The notes beneath the pieces are model-generated. The model saw only the letters and a list, made by a program, of their open reading frames with translations. It was not told the DNA's origin and searched no databases. From Rebecca billardiae RCC1528 (Eukaryota; Haptophyta), in the NCBI GenBank assembly GCA_965240325.2, contig OZ251225.1, positions 1,860,001-1,924,000 on the forward strand: a DNA stretch of 64,000 nucleotides, given 5' to 3'. The translations under genes were made by a program, and so were the position numbers. How positions within the stretch are numbered: the stretch's first letter is position 1; each line of letters begins with the position of its first letter. Shown here one piece after another: positions 28,841 through 37,129 of this stretch.

Positions 28841-29600
28841 CGCATTCATCCCGCCCGGCCTCATGAAATTGCACCCGTGCTGCTTCTGGGTCCCCTGCGG
28901 CTTCCGGCGCTGGGCGCACAGTGGAGCGGAGTGTGAGGGGGCGGTGCGCTGCCGTCCATCGTGCGCGCTCTTCGCTCGTCACCACCCTCTGCCTCGCTCG
29001 AGCGAGGCGCGCGCTCCGCGCATTCTGCCTCGCTCGTGCGCCAGCGCGCTTGTATCCTGGGGATGACGCGTGCATCCGTGCTGCTTCGGCGTCCTCCTGC
29101 ACCGTCCGGCGGCCGAGCGCACAGCGGGGCGACGCGGGAGGTGCCGGTGCAGGGCCGTCCGTCGCGGTCACTCAGCGCTCATCGCCGTCTGCTTCGCTCG
29201 AGCGAGAGCGCCCTCAGCGCATTCATCCCGCCCGGCCTCATGCAATTGCACCAGTGCTGCTTCGGGGTCCCCTGCTGCTTCCGGCGCTGGGCGCACAGCG
29301 GAGCGGAGCGCGAGGGAGCGGTGCGCTGCCGCCCGTCGTGCGCGCTCCTAGCTCACCACCCTCTGCTTCGCTCGAACGAGCCGCGCGCTCCGCGCCTTCT
29401 GCTTCGCTCGAGCTCGAGCGCGCTTGTATCCTGGGGATGATGACGAGTGCATCAGTGCTACTCCTCCTGCAGCGTCCGGCGGCTGAGCGCGCAGCGGGGC
29501 GCCGCGGGAGGTGCCGGTGCGCGGGCGTCCGTCGCGGCCACTCAGCGCTCATCGCCGTCTGCTTCGCTCGCGCGAGAGCGCACTCATCATCACCTTCCGC
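28841..29600 (+). repeat. Two-copy tandem repeat of about 375-377 bp
   Basis: CGCATTCATCCCGCCCGGCC recurs at 28841 and 29218; CTTGTATCCTGGGGATGA recurs at 29049 and 29423; the GGCGCTGGGCGCACAG and GGGAGGTGCCGGTGC blocks also recur. The second unit is diverged and slightly shorter. Shorter CTGCTTCGCTCGAGCG motifs recur within the units. Long ORFs on both strands here are Arg/Ala/Ser-rich and not believable proteins. Confidence 0.8.
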
Positions 29601-29829
29601 CACCTCGCTCGAGCTGTGGATGGAGCGCGCTTCGGCGGGGCGGGCAGTGGCCACATCCATGCTGCTACTTCTACGTCCTTCGGCAGCGCGCGAAGGCGGG
29701 GCGCATATCGATACGGACCAAGCCGCTCGCACGCGGCATGCTCGTGCCACGCACGCCGCCGCCGCTCGCCGCCGCTCGCCTGAGCCCGCACTCGCGCGGC
29801 TGCGTGTCAGCCTGCGCCCAACTTCTCCG

Positions 29830-30300
29830 AGCGTCACACGCGCGTAACTTTGCTCCTTACATGCGCGTGTCTTTGCGCCTCACTGCGCCTAACCTCTCCG
29901 CGCATCACATGCGCCTAACTTTGCGCCTTACATGCGCGTAACTTCGCGCGTCACTTGCGCCTAACGGTCACTTGCGCCTAACTTCTCTGCGCCTCACTGC
30001 GCCTAACTTCTCCGCGCGTCACATGCGCCTAACTTTGCGCCTTACATGTGCGTAATAACTTCGCGCGTCACTTGCGCCTAACTGTCACTTGCGCCTAACT
30101 TCTCTGCGCCTCACTGCGCCTAACTTCTCCGCGCGTCACAATCATGAGCCTAACTTTGCGCCTCACATGCGCGTATCTTTGCGGGTCACTTGCACCTATG
30201 ATAACTTCTCTGCGCCTCACTGCGCTTAACTTCTTCGCGCGTCACATGTGCCTGCCTGACGTTGCGCCTCACATGCGCGTAACTTCTCGTCCGCGCGCGT
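29830..30300 (+). repeat. Minisatellite of TGCGCCTAACTT-type units
   Basis: Many near copies of CACATGCGCCTAACTTTGCG, CACTTGCGCCTAAC and CACTGCGCCTAACTTCTC. They are arranged in higher-order blocks; TTCTCTGCGCCTCACTGCGC recurs about every 110 bp near 29980 and 30090. Non-coding. Confidence 0.85.
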
Positions 30301-31235
30301 CACCCTCTGCTTCGCTCGAGCGTGAACGCGCGCATCGTCAATCACCTCATGCCTATCGCTCGAGCAGCGGCCTTCAGTTCCGTTCCCGTGCGCGGTACGA
30401 GCGCTCCACTTCCATCTACTCACGCTGCGCATTCCTCTCATTCATCCCAGTCAATCATCCGCACGCGTCACCTTCTGCCTCGCTCGAGCGTGAACGCGCT
30501 CATCGTCAATCACACTCTGCCTATCGCGCGAGCAGCGGCCTTCATTTCCGTTCCCGCACGCGGTCCGAGCATTCCACTTCCGTCTCACGCCGCGCATTCC
30601 TCTCCTTCATTCCAGTTCCGTTCCGATCTACACGACGCGCGTGCGTCCGTTTCCTCACGCCGCGCGTGTCTGTTCCGTCTCCACAGCCAATCCTATCCTG
30701 CACCCCTGGCCAGTCATCCACGCACGTCACCTTCTGCTTCGCTCGATCGTGGACGCGCTCATCGTCAATCACCTTCTGCCTCTCGCTCGAGCAGCTGCCT
30801 TCAGTTCCGTTCCTACGCGCGGTCCGGAGCGTTCCACTTCAGTGTCACACCGCGCGTTCCTCTGTCTCTCCTTCAATCCGGCTCCGTTCCGATCTACGTG
30901 CATTCCCTGCCTCACGCTGCACGTTCCTGGTCCTTCCCATCTCGCACCGCGCGTTCCTTTCCTTCATCCCAGCTCCGCCTTTCTCGCTCGTCGCCTTCTG
31001 TGTCGCTCGAGCGGGGACGCGCTCATCATCGGCAATGACTTTCTGCCTGTCGCTCAAGCAGCTACTTTCCGTTCCGTTTCGTTCCTACTACACGTGTTCC
31101 ATCCCTCGCGCCGGGCGCACCTGATCCTTCCCGTCACGCACCGCGCGTTCCTTTCCCTCATGCCTGTTCCATCTTCCTCACTCATCACCTTCTGCTTCGC
31201 TCGAGCGTGATGGCGCTCATCGTCCATCTTCGAGC
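30301..31235 (+). repeat. Degenerate tandem repeats of about 170-280 bp
   Basis: Units built from TTCGCTCGAGCGTGAACGCG, CATCGTCAATCACC, CTATCGCTCGAGCAGCGGCC, TTCAGTTCCGTTCC and CGCGCATTCCTCTC recur near 30310, 30480, 30740 and 31000 with drift. The first two units are about 168 bp apart. The Ser/Arg/Phe-rich translation looks artefactual. Confidence 0.75.
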
Positions 31236-31500
31236 CGCTGGGCGTGATCGTCACGCGCGCGCACGGTCATGCGCGCGCACCGATCATTATGTGCCGATCA
31301 TCAGTTCATCATGCGCGCGCTCCGATCATCATGCGTGCGTGCCGATCATCATGCGCGTGTGCCGATCATCATTCGTGCGCGCCGTCATGCGCGCGCACCG
31401 ATCATCATGCGCCGATCATCACGCGCGCGCGACCATCATGCGTGCGCCGCGCGACCATCACCATTCGCGCGCCGTGCGCGTCGTCTCGCACACACATTTT
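31236..31500 (+). repeat. Short repeats of GCGCGYGCCGATCATCATGC type
   Basis: At least eight near copies of a unit of about 22-24 bp centred on CCGATCATCATGCG. They merge into CGCGCGACCATCATGCGTGC toward the right. Low-complexity, non-coding. Confidence 0.8.
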
Positions 31501-31547
31501 TCGGCGCGCTTTCATGGGCGCACGTGGTGTCTGCGGCCGGGGCGTGA

Positions 31548-31830
31548 TTGACGACGCTATCGGCGAACCGGCGTCGATACCTGAGCCTCTTGGCGGCTCG
31601 GGCGTGTGCCGCGGCAGCTCGGGCGTATGCGCTCTTGCCGGCCGGCTGCCTTGGCGGCGGTGCGCGCGTGCTGCTGGGCGATTTCGGGCAAGTGGACGGC
31701 GCATGGCCTGCTGGTCACCTGCAGCGCCTCGCCTGGCCGGTGCCGGCGCGCGACGACGGGCAGGTTACCCCACTGCTCGGAAGGTCGCTGCCGGGCTCTC
31801 GGCGACCTCTGGGAAGGGCTGAGCGCTCGG
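31548..31830 (+). pseudogene. Possible Pif1-type helicase relic
   Basis: A plus-strand frame reads AARAYALLPAGCLGGGARVL followed by LGDFGQV. This resembles the Walker B/GDFGQLPPV region of Pif1-family helicases, which are common in Helitrons of algae. After GDFGQV the frame loses similarity. A neighbouring frame gives RALGDLWEGLS, which may be the shifted continuation. Only a short fragment remains and the match rests on one motif, so this is tentative. Confidence 0.3.
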
Positions 31831-32013
31831 GAGGGGGCGTCACGCCACCCGCCGCGCAGCGGCCAAACCCGCCGCGCAGCGGCCAAGCGCCGGCGGCGTG
31901 CTGTGGAGTGGTGGGCAGGGCGCTGCGCCTCTGGGGGTCGGGGCCGGGCCTGGCCTCGGCCGCGCCGGCCGACGCCGGCCATGCCGGCGTGGCGCCTGGC
32001 GCTGCGCCTCTTT

Positions 32014-32134
32014 GGGCGGGCGCTGCCTCGCCGCCCTGCCCCCCCCGTGGCGACTGGCGGCCCCAGGCAACCCCTGCATCCGCCTATCGTAAACACCGGA
32101 TCGCCAGAAGGAGCACGACGCGCGCGCGGTTATG
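32014..32134 (+). repeat. 121-bp direct repeat, copy 1
   Basis: Nearly identical to 32658-32779, 644 bp downstream; the C-run is 8 rather than 9. Both copies end GCGGTTATG. The two copies bracket the uninterrupted host repeat, suggesting a tandem duplication or an insertion between duplicated ends. Confidence 0.9.
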
Positions 32135-32577
32135 GGGCGATGGCCGACGCGACGGGAGTGGTGGGTTTGGCAGTCCGCGGCGGTTATCGCGTTATGACTG
32201 CCGCGTCGCTGCTCCGCCGCCGCCCGTGCCCCTCCCCGCTAGGTGGGCGTATACCCGGCCGGACGCGGGCTCGGCGCTCGCAGCGGCATCGCCGGAGTGA
32301 CCGGACGGTGACGAGATGTGAGTCGGAAGCAGCTCGCCTTTGCGGCGCGGGTACCAAGCGGAAAGTGAGCGTACCTGCAGGCGGGCCGACCCTCGGCGTG
32401 ACAGGCGCACCTTCGGGGCCGGTCAGGGCAGCCCACGTCGTGCAGCCGACCGCTTCCGCCGCGACTGCCCCCCGGCGCACCCTGCCCCGGCCGACGCCTG
32501 AGCACAGCGGCCCCGCCCGGGCCCGGGGCCCCCGGGCGGCAGGCCGCGGCAGCCAGCGGCGCTCCTCCGCCTCCCGC
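32133..32577. repeat. Host repeat, copy 2: uninterrupted, empty site of elements A and B
   Basis: It matches the pieces 23110-23148, 26317-26332 and 28372-28793. GTTTGGC (32164-32170) followed directly by AGTCCGCGG (32171-32179) occurs once each here, which defines the pre-insertion sequence for both transposons. It lies about 300 bp upstream of the GNAT-PARP-like gene. Confidence 0.85.
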
Positions 32578-32657
32578 CCGCCCTCCCTGGCGTGGGATCG
32601 CCGCGCTGGGGTGGGTGCGGCTTGAGTCAGCGTCCACGGGGGGGGCGATGTGCTGCC

Positions 32658-32779
32658 GGGCGGGCGCTGCCTCGCCGCCCTGCCCCCCCCCGTGGCGACT
32701 GGCGGCCCCAGGCAACCCCTGCATCCGCCTATCGTAAACACCGGATCGCCAGAAGGAGCACGACGCGCGCGCGGTTATG
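32658..32779 (+). repeat. 122-bp direct repeat, copy 2
   Basis: Second copy of 32014-32134. Its terminal ATG (32777) opens a short upstream ORF ahead of the GNAT-PARP-like gene, whereas in copy 1 the same ATG runs into the host repeat. Confidence 0.9.
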
Positions 32780-32887
32780 TCTACGCGGGGCCCCGTCCGG
32801 GCGGAAGTTCTCGCGGCCGTTGGCGAGCGCCCGCCCGGCGGCACCCACTCAGCGCTCGGCAGCGTGGGCCGCCGTTCGCAAGCATGA
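32777..32887 (+). promoter_or_regulatory. Upstream ORF overlapping the GNAT-PARP start (ATGA)
   Basis: A 36-codon ORF starting at the ATG at the end of the direct repeat stops at TGA 32885-32887. That overlaps the ATG of the main gene at 32884 as ATGA. If the transcript includes it, translation could be coupled or repressed. Transcript start is unknown. Confidence 0.35.
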
Positions 32888-35188
32888 GCGCCCCTGCGCC
32901 GCCGCAGCATGGCGCTCCGGGCGCGCTGCCGTCGGTGGCAGACCCTTTGGAGACATTCACTGTCGCGCGCAAGGGCGTCCAGCTGACCCTCACGCCCGTG
33001 CTCGCCACCAACTCGGCCCGTGACGCCGAGCTCCGCGAGGCGGCCATCTCCTTGTACCACCACGTGCTGCCGAGCGTCGGGCGCAAGTTGGTGCGCACGA
33101 TACTCGAGGGCGAGCGCGCGCGGACCATCATGCTGATGAGATCTGTCGAGGGTGCGCGCACCGTCGCCACGCGCACGCATGCTCGCGCGCCCGCGCTCGC
33201 ACGCTCTCACGCTCGCGCGCCCCACCGCGCTCGGCGGCTCGTCGGTCCGTCCTCGCGCTGCGGCTTTGCAGATGTGCTGGCCGAGCGCGAGCTGGCGGCG
33301 GGCGCGGTGGGTGCGGCGGCGAAGGCGCCTGCTGCTACAGGCGGGTGCCCGGCGGAAGACGAGGACGCGGACGATGCGGCGACGTCGTCTTTCAGCGGGC
33401 CGTCGGATGGCGAGGACGAGAGCGGTGACGGGGGAGGCACGGGCAGCGACGCAGATGCGGAGGAGGGCGACGAGGAGGAAGGGGAGGAGGAGGCGGGCGA
33501 CGGGGAGGAGGAAGGTGCCGCTGCCCCGGGTGCCGAGCCCGCCGTCCGAGCCAAGCACCGCATCGTCGGCGCGGCGAGCTTCGAGCTGGTCGAGCCGTCG
33601 CAGTGCCCGCGCGGGCTCGCAGTCTTGCAGCTCACGCTGATCGGGGTGCGTACCAAGCACCAGCAGCTCGGGCTGGGCTCGCAGCTGCTGCGCAGGGCGG
33701 TGGACCCTCGGCTGGCGGGGCCGCACGACACGCTCCTCGCCTTCGCCGACCACGACGCCGTCGACTTCTTCAGGCGGCACGGCTTCACCGACGACGTGAT
33801 CGTCACCTCACAGTTCCGCGCGGTTGTCGACAGCTGGGAGCAGTCCGTGCTGATGGTGCGCTCGGTCGTGCCGGTGCCGCCGCGCGCCGGGTTCGAGCTG
33901 CACGCCGAGCCGGCCGACGCGGCCTCCGTCGCGCCGCGCAGCGCCGTGCTCTGCCCGCCGGCCACGCTCACCGAGCCCCGCTACGCGAGCGCCGCCGACG
34001 TCGGCGACGCGATCGACGCGTGGCGCGAGCAGCGGCTGCAGAGCTACTCACAGGAGCTCGGCCTTCTCGAGCGGCTTCGGGGCGAGGTGCAGACGCTGCG
34101 CAGGCGCTCGGTGCGGCAGGACGACTACGTGAGCTTCCTCATCGCGCAGCTGGCGCAGCTCACGCACGAGCGCGACGCCGTCGCCGCCGAATACGCCGCG
34201 TACCGCGCGCGCGCCGAGCCGGTGCTCGCTGCGGCCGCCAGCGGCGCGCCGCGGCCTGACGACGATGGCGAGGCCGCGCCGGGAGGTGATGGTCGCGTCG
34301 ACGCGGCGAGGCGGCTCGCGCAGGTCGAGCCCGCGAGCCGGCTCTTCGGCCGGCTTGCCGAGAGCTTCGCAGCGTCACTCCGCCCCTCCGAGCACGCGTG
34401 CCCGCCGCTCGCCGCCGTGCGCATCTGGCAGCTCGCCTCTGACGCCGAGCGCGCCGCGCGGCGCGCGCGCTACGACATGAGCCGCGGCCCTGCCGCCGCG
34501 GACAGCAGCGCCGGCGGCTCGCGCTTTGAGCTCGAGCTGTACCTGGGCGCGCCGCTGGCCGTGCTGCAGCAGGTGCGCGCGCCGCCGATGGCGAGGCACG
34601 GGGCGTGCCGGGCGGCGGTTGGCGCGCGCGCGCGAGCCGTGCCGTGTCCGCGCGCCGCCTCGCACCTGCTGCACACCTGCCGTGCTGCCCTCACACGAGC
34701 GTTGCGGTGGTCGCGCGCAGGTGCTGGCCTTTGGGTTCGACGGGTGCGACTGGCCGCCGAGGCACGAGTCTCACGCGCGCCTCGAGGCGTACGGCGAGGG
34801 CGCGTACCTCAGCCGATACGCCTCCAAGGCGCACCACTTCGGCGGCGGCTGCGAGCACGTGCTGCTCGTGGTCGCCGACCTGCGCAACGCGCAGATGGTC
34901 GTGCTGCCTAGCCCGGACCGGACGGCGCCCGACGACGGGGCGTCGGCGATCATCACGCCCGGGCGTCCACTGCCGCTCGGGGCGGGCGGTGTGGAGGGTT
35001 CGGCAGCGCTCGTCGGGACAGGGCAGGCGCAAGGAGAGCCACACGCGGAGGAGGGCCTGAGCGATCTTGCCGGCAATCACCGCTGCGGCGAGGAGATCGT
35101 GATCTTCCGCAAGCGGCTGCCGCCCCTGCTGCCCGTCTGCCTGATTGAGTACGTGCCAGCCTCGGATGCCCCCGATGGCTACGAATAA
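32884..35188 (+). CDS. GNAT acetyltransferase - coiled coil - PARP-like fusion protein (two introns inferred)
   Basis: Inferred exons are 32884-33151, 33272-34572 and 34721-35188, giving about 678 residues. After a short N-terminus and an acidic linker comes a GNAT-type core (about 185-260: RIVGAASFELVEPSQ, LAVLQLTLIGVRTKHQQLGL, GSQLLRRAV, then HDAVDFFRRHGF), which binds acetyl-CoA in known members. A predicted coiled coil follows (about 340-405, LLERLRGEVQTLRRR...). The C-terminus looks like a PARP catalytic fold: ELYLGAPLAVLQQ joined across the intron to VLAFGFDGCDW, then YGEGAYLSRYASKAHHF. The usual HGT histidine position reads LGA, so ADP-ribosyl transfer is doubtful. An in-frame extension to 32650 exists but runs through repeat DNA. 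Confidence 0.7.
33152..33271 (+). other. Inferred intron 1 of GNAT-PARP-like gene (120 bp)
   Basis: Begins GTGCGC and ends TTTGCAG. Removal joins RSVE to DVLAERELAAG with an Asp codon at the junction, and deletes a 40-residue Ala/Arg/His-rich low-complexity insert. Its length is a multiple of three, so the frame stays open either way. Confidence 0.55.
34573..34720 (+). other. Inferred intron 2 of GNAT-PARP-like gene (148 bp)
   Basis: Donor CAG/GTGCGC at 34573 and acceptor GCGCGCAG ending at 34720, phase 0. Splicing joins two different frames and restores a continuous PARP-like signature across the junction, which strongly supports it. Without splicing the frame ends in low-complexity Arg/Ala sequence at 34911. 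Confidence 0.75.
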
Positions 35189-35286
35189 TAAGCAGGCGCA
35201 AGTCGCCACCCCTGCTGCCCGTCTGCCTGATTCAGTTCTCAGTTCTCAGTACGTGCCAGCCTCAGATGCCCCGCCCGCGGATGGCT
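35117..35286 (+). repeat. Tandem duplication across the GNAT-PARP stop codon
   Basis: The segment containing CCCCTGCTGCCCGTCTGCCT, GTACGTGCCAGCCTC and GATGGCT occurs at 35117-35178 (coding) and again at 35203-35286 (after the stop). The second copy has an added CAGTTCTCAGTTCT. The stop codon lies between the copies. Confidence 0.85.
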
Positions 35287-35565
35287 CAAACCCGTGAGGC
35301 GTGAGGTAATATGGGCAGCCCTACTGTGTGTGCACGTTAAAACATAGTAAACTGTATGATACTGTCTCTTCGGAGAGCGTGCGATGAAGGATGGCGCGGC
35401 AAAACAAATAAACTGTCGTACGACGACTTTACTTTACTTTGTGGGGCCGTATCTATGGGGGTATGTATGAGTAATGTATCATCCATACCGGGGGTACAGG
35501 GGATCAAACAACTTGATGCGTGACCAAAGGAAGCCTAAAGAGGGGTCAAAGGAAGACCATGCTGC
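35189..35565. other. Intergenic between GNAT-PARP and O-fucosyltransferase genes
   Basis: Contains the duplicated 3' segment and then AT-rich sequence with TAAAACATAGTAAACTGTA near 35338, which recurs upstream of the sulfotransferase gene near 38424. Probably the 3' flank of one gene and the promoter of the next. Confidence 0.5.
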
Positions 35566-36780
35566 ATGATTGTCGCCCCTCTTGCCATGGCTGGCCACAT
35601 GCGCGGAGCAAGTCGCTCGTGCCTGCCACTCATCAGCACGTGGGGGTGCCTGCTTGCGTGCGCCCTGCCACTCGTCAGCGCCAGCAGCTTGAGCTGGGAT
35701 CCAACCGAGCTGCCGCCTCGGTGGTGGCTCCCCCTCTCGCCCCCAACGAAGCCAGCCACGTGCGGTCCTCGCGGCTGGGGGAACGCTAGCCTCTTTCTCC
35801 AGATCGACGGCCCGGCGTTCAGCTTCCCCGCCAACGCGCTACAGACGATCCAGCGTGGGCTGATGGTGGCGCTCATGGACACGCCGCCGCGCGCACTCCT
35901 CCTCGTGTCGGAGCCCGGACACCGCTCGTTCTTCTCGCAGGTGCACCAGGTCATGGCCGCATTCGACCTCATCGCGGCCACCCGCTCGTGGGCGTGTGTC
36001 GTCGTGTGCCACGACAAGCCCACGGCCAGACGCCTGGGCGGCCGCGACCTCCGGCGGATGAACGCGGAGGCAGCATTCCACCTGCACGTGCAGCTGCGAC
36101 CTGCGCCGGGTGCCGTGAGCCCGCCCACCCTCTTCCATGAGGCGTTCATGGCGCAAGTGCTTCTCCGGCCACGGCCGGCGTTGCGGCGCGCGGTCGAGCA
36201 ACTCGAGGGCGCGCTCGGCCTCGACGCCGCGGCTGATTACGTGGCCGTGCACCTTCGTGGCACCGCGCACCAGTGTCACACGCGCGCTGGCTCCGGCCCT
36301 GCGCTGCGGCGCACGCTCATTCCCGTGCGCATGCCAGGCGGCACCGCCGTGCAAGCAGCCGACGTATGCAACATGACTGCGAATTACCTGGACGCGACGC
36401 TTGGCGCGCTGCGGGTGGCCGCTCCGACGGCGCCCGTGCTCGTCGTGCGCTCGGACCCAGACGTGCCGGCGGCGCTTCTGGATGACCTCCGCGGCCGTTA
36501 CGCGCGCGTGGTGGTGCCTGAGGAGCACGAGGCCTATGCGGGCATAGCTCACGCATCGGGCGCGCATAGCGACTTTCTGCTCATGCTGCTCGCGCTGCGC
36601 GCGCCCGCGTTCGTCGGCAATCCAACATCGACCTTCTCGGCAAACGTCGCTAAGGCGCGAGCGGATCTGCTGCGCGAGCCGCGAACCAACTTCCTGCGTG
36701 ACGCGGTGACGATCCACGCGGCCAACAGGGAGTCGGTGGGGAACAAAGAAGGCCTGCTGCTACGACATGATGAGTCATGA
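35566..36780 (+). CDS. O-fucosyltransferase-like glycosyltransferase, secretory
   Basis: 404 residues. A hydrophobic stretch at about 22-42 (LPLISTWGCLLACALPLVSA) could be a signal anchor or signal peptide; either would place the enzyme in the ER/Golgi. The fold resembles GDP-fucose protein O-fucosyltransferases: VAVHLRGTAHQC (225-236) corresponds to the HLR donor-binding motif, LVVRSDPDVPAALL (near 290) to the second half, and FVGNPTSTFSANVAKAR (349-365) to the conserved GNxxSTFS region near the C-terminus. Potential N-glycosylation sites are NAS and NMT. The acceptor is unknown; related enzymes modify proteins or glycans. The first Met is used; a later Met just before the hydrophobic stretch is also possible. 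Confidence 0.75.
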   Translation: MIVAPLAMAGHMRGASRSCLPLISTWGCLLACALPLVSASSLSWDPTELPPRWWLPLSPPTKPATCGPRGWGNASLFLQIDGPAFSFPANALQTIQRGLMVALMDTPPRALLLVSEPGHRSFFSQVHQVMAAFDLIAATRSWACVVVCHDKPTARRLGGRDLRRMNAEAAFHLHVQLRPAPGAVSPPTLFHEAFMAQVLLRPRPALRRAVEQLEGALGLDAAADYVAVHLRGTAHQCHTRAGSGPALRRTLIPVRMPGGTAVQAADVCNMTANYLDATLGALRVAAPTAPVLVVRSDPDVPAALLDDLRGRYARVVVPEEHEAYAGIAHASGAHSDFLLMLLALRAPAFVGNPTSTFSANVAKARADLLREPRTNFLRDAVTIHAANRESVGNKEGLLLRHDES

Positions 36781-37129
36781 CGCGTCACGCGCCAGGTTAC
36801 GGCCGAGGCTACCTGTTGGCGCGGTTTGTGTCGCCACAGGGCCAGGCCACGTGCTATAGCTACACTTTTGACGTATACTACGACTACGAAATTGTGCTGC
36901 TGATATACATATATATACATATATACCGTCGCGACGTCGGATCGAGCGATAATATGCGCTGCTGTTTGTGCCTGGGGCCCTGGGGACCAGTGGCAGTGGC
37001 ACTGGCAGCACAGGTCACCACGCCGGGCAGTGCAATATGTGCCGACAGGGCGCGCCCCCTGCAGCTGCGACGCCTCTGCGCAGTGGAGGCGCTGGCGGTC
37101 GTCACCGTAGCTCACGTCAGCGTCGCCGA
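36781..37129. other. Short intergenic region between convergent genes
   Basis: AT-rich near 36890-36935 with ATATATACAT repeats. No ORF with recognisable features. The two flanking genes converge on it, so it holds both 3' ends. Confidence 0.5.

Noticed and set aside
28392-33780. Several 150-510 codon ORFs on both strands through the repeat region
   Set aside because: They run across tandem repeats and transposon target DNA, share segments because of the duplications and lack domain features.
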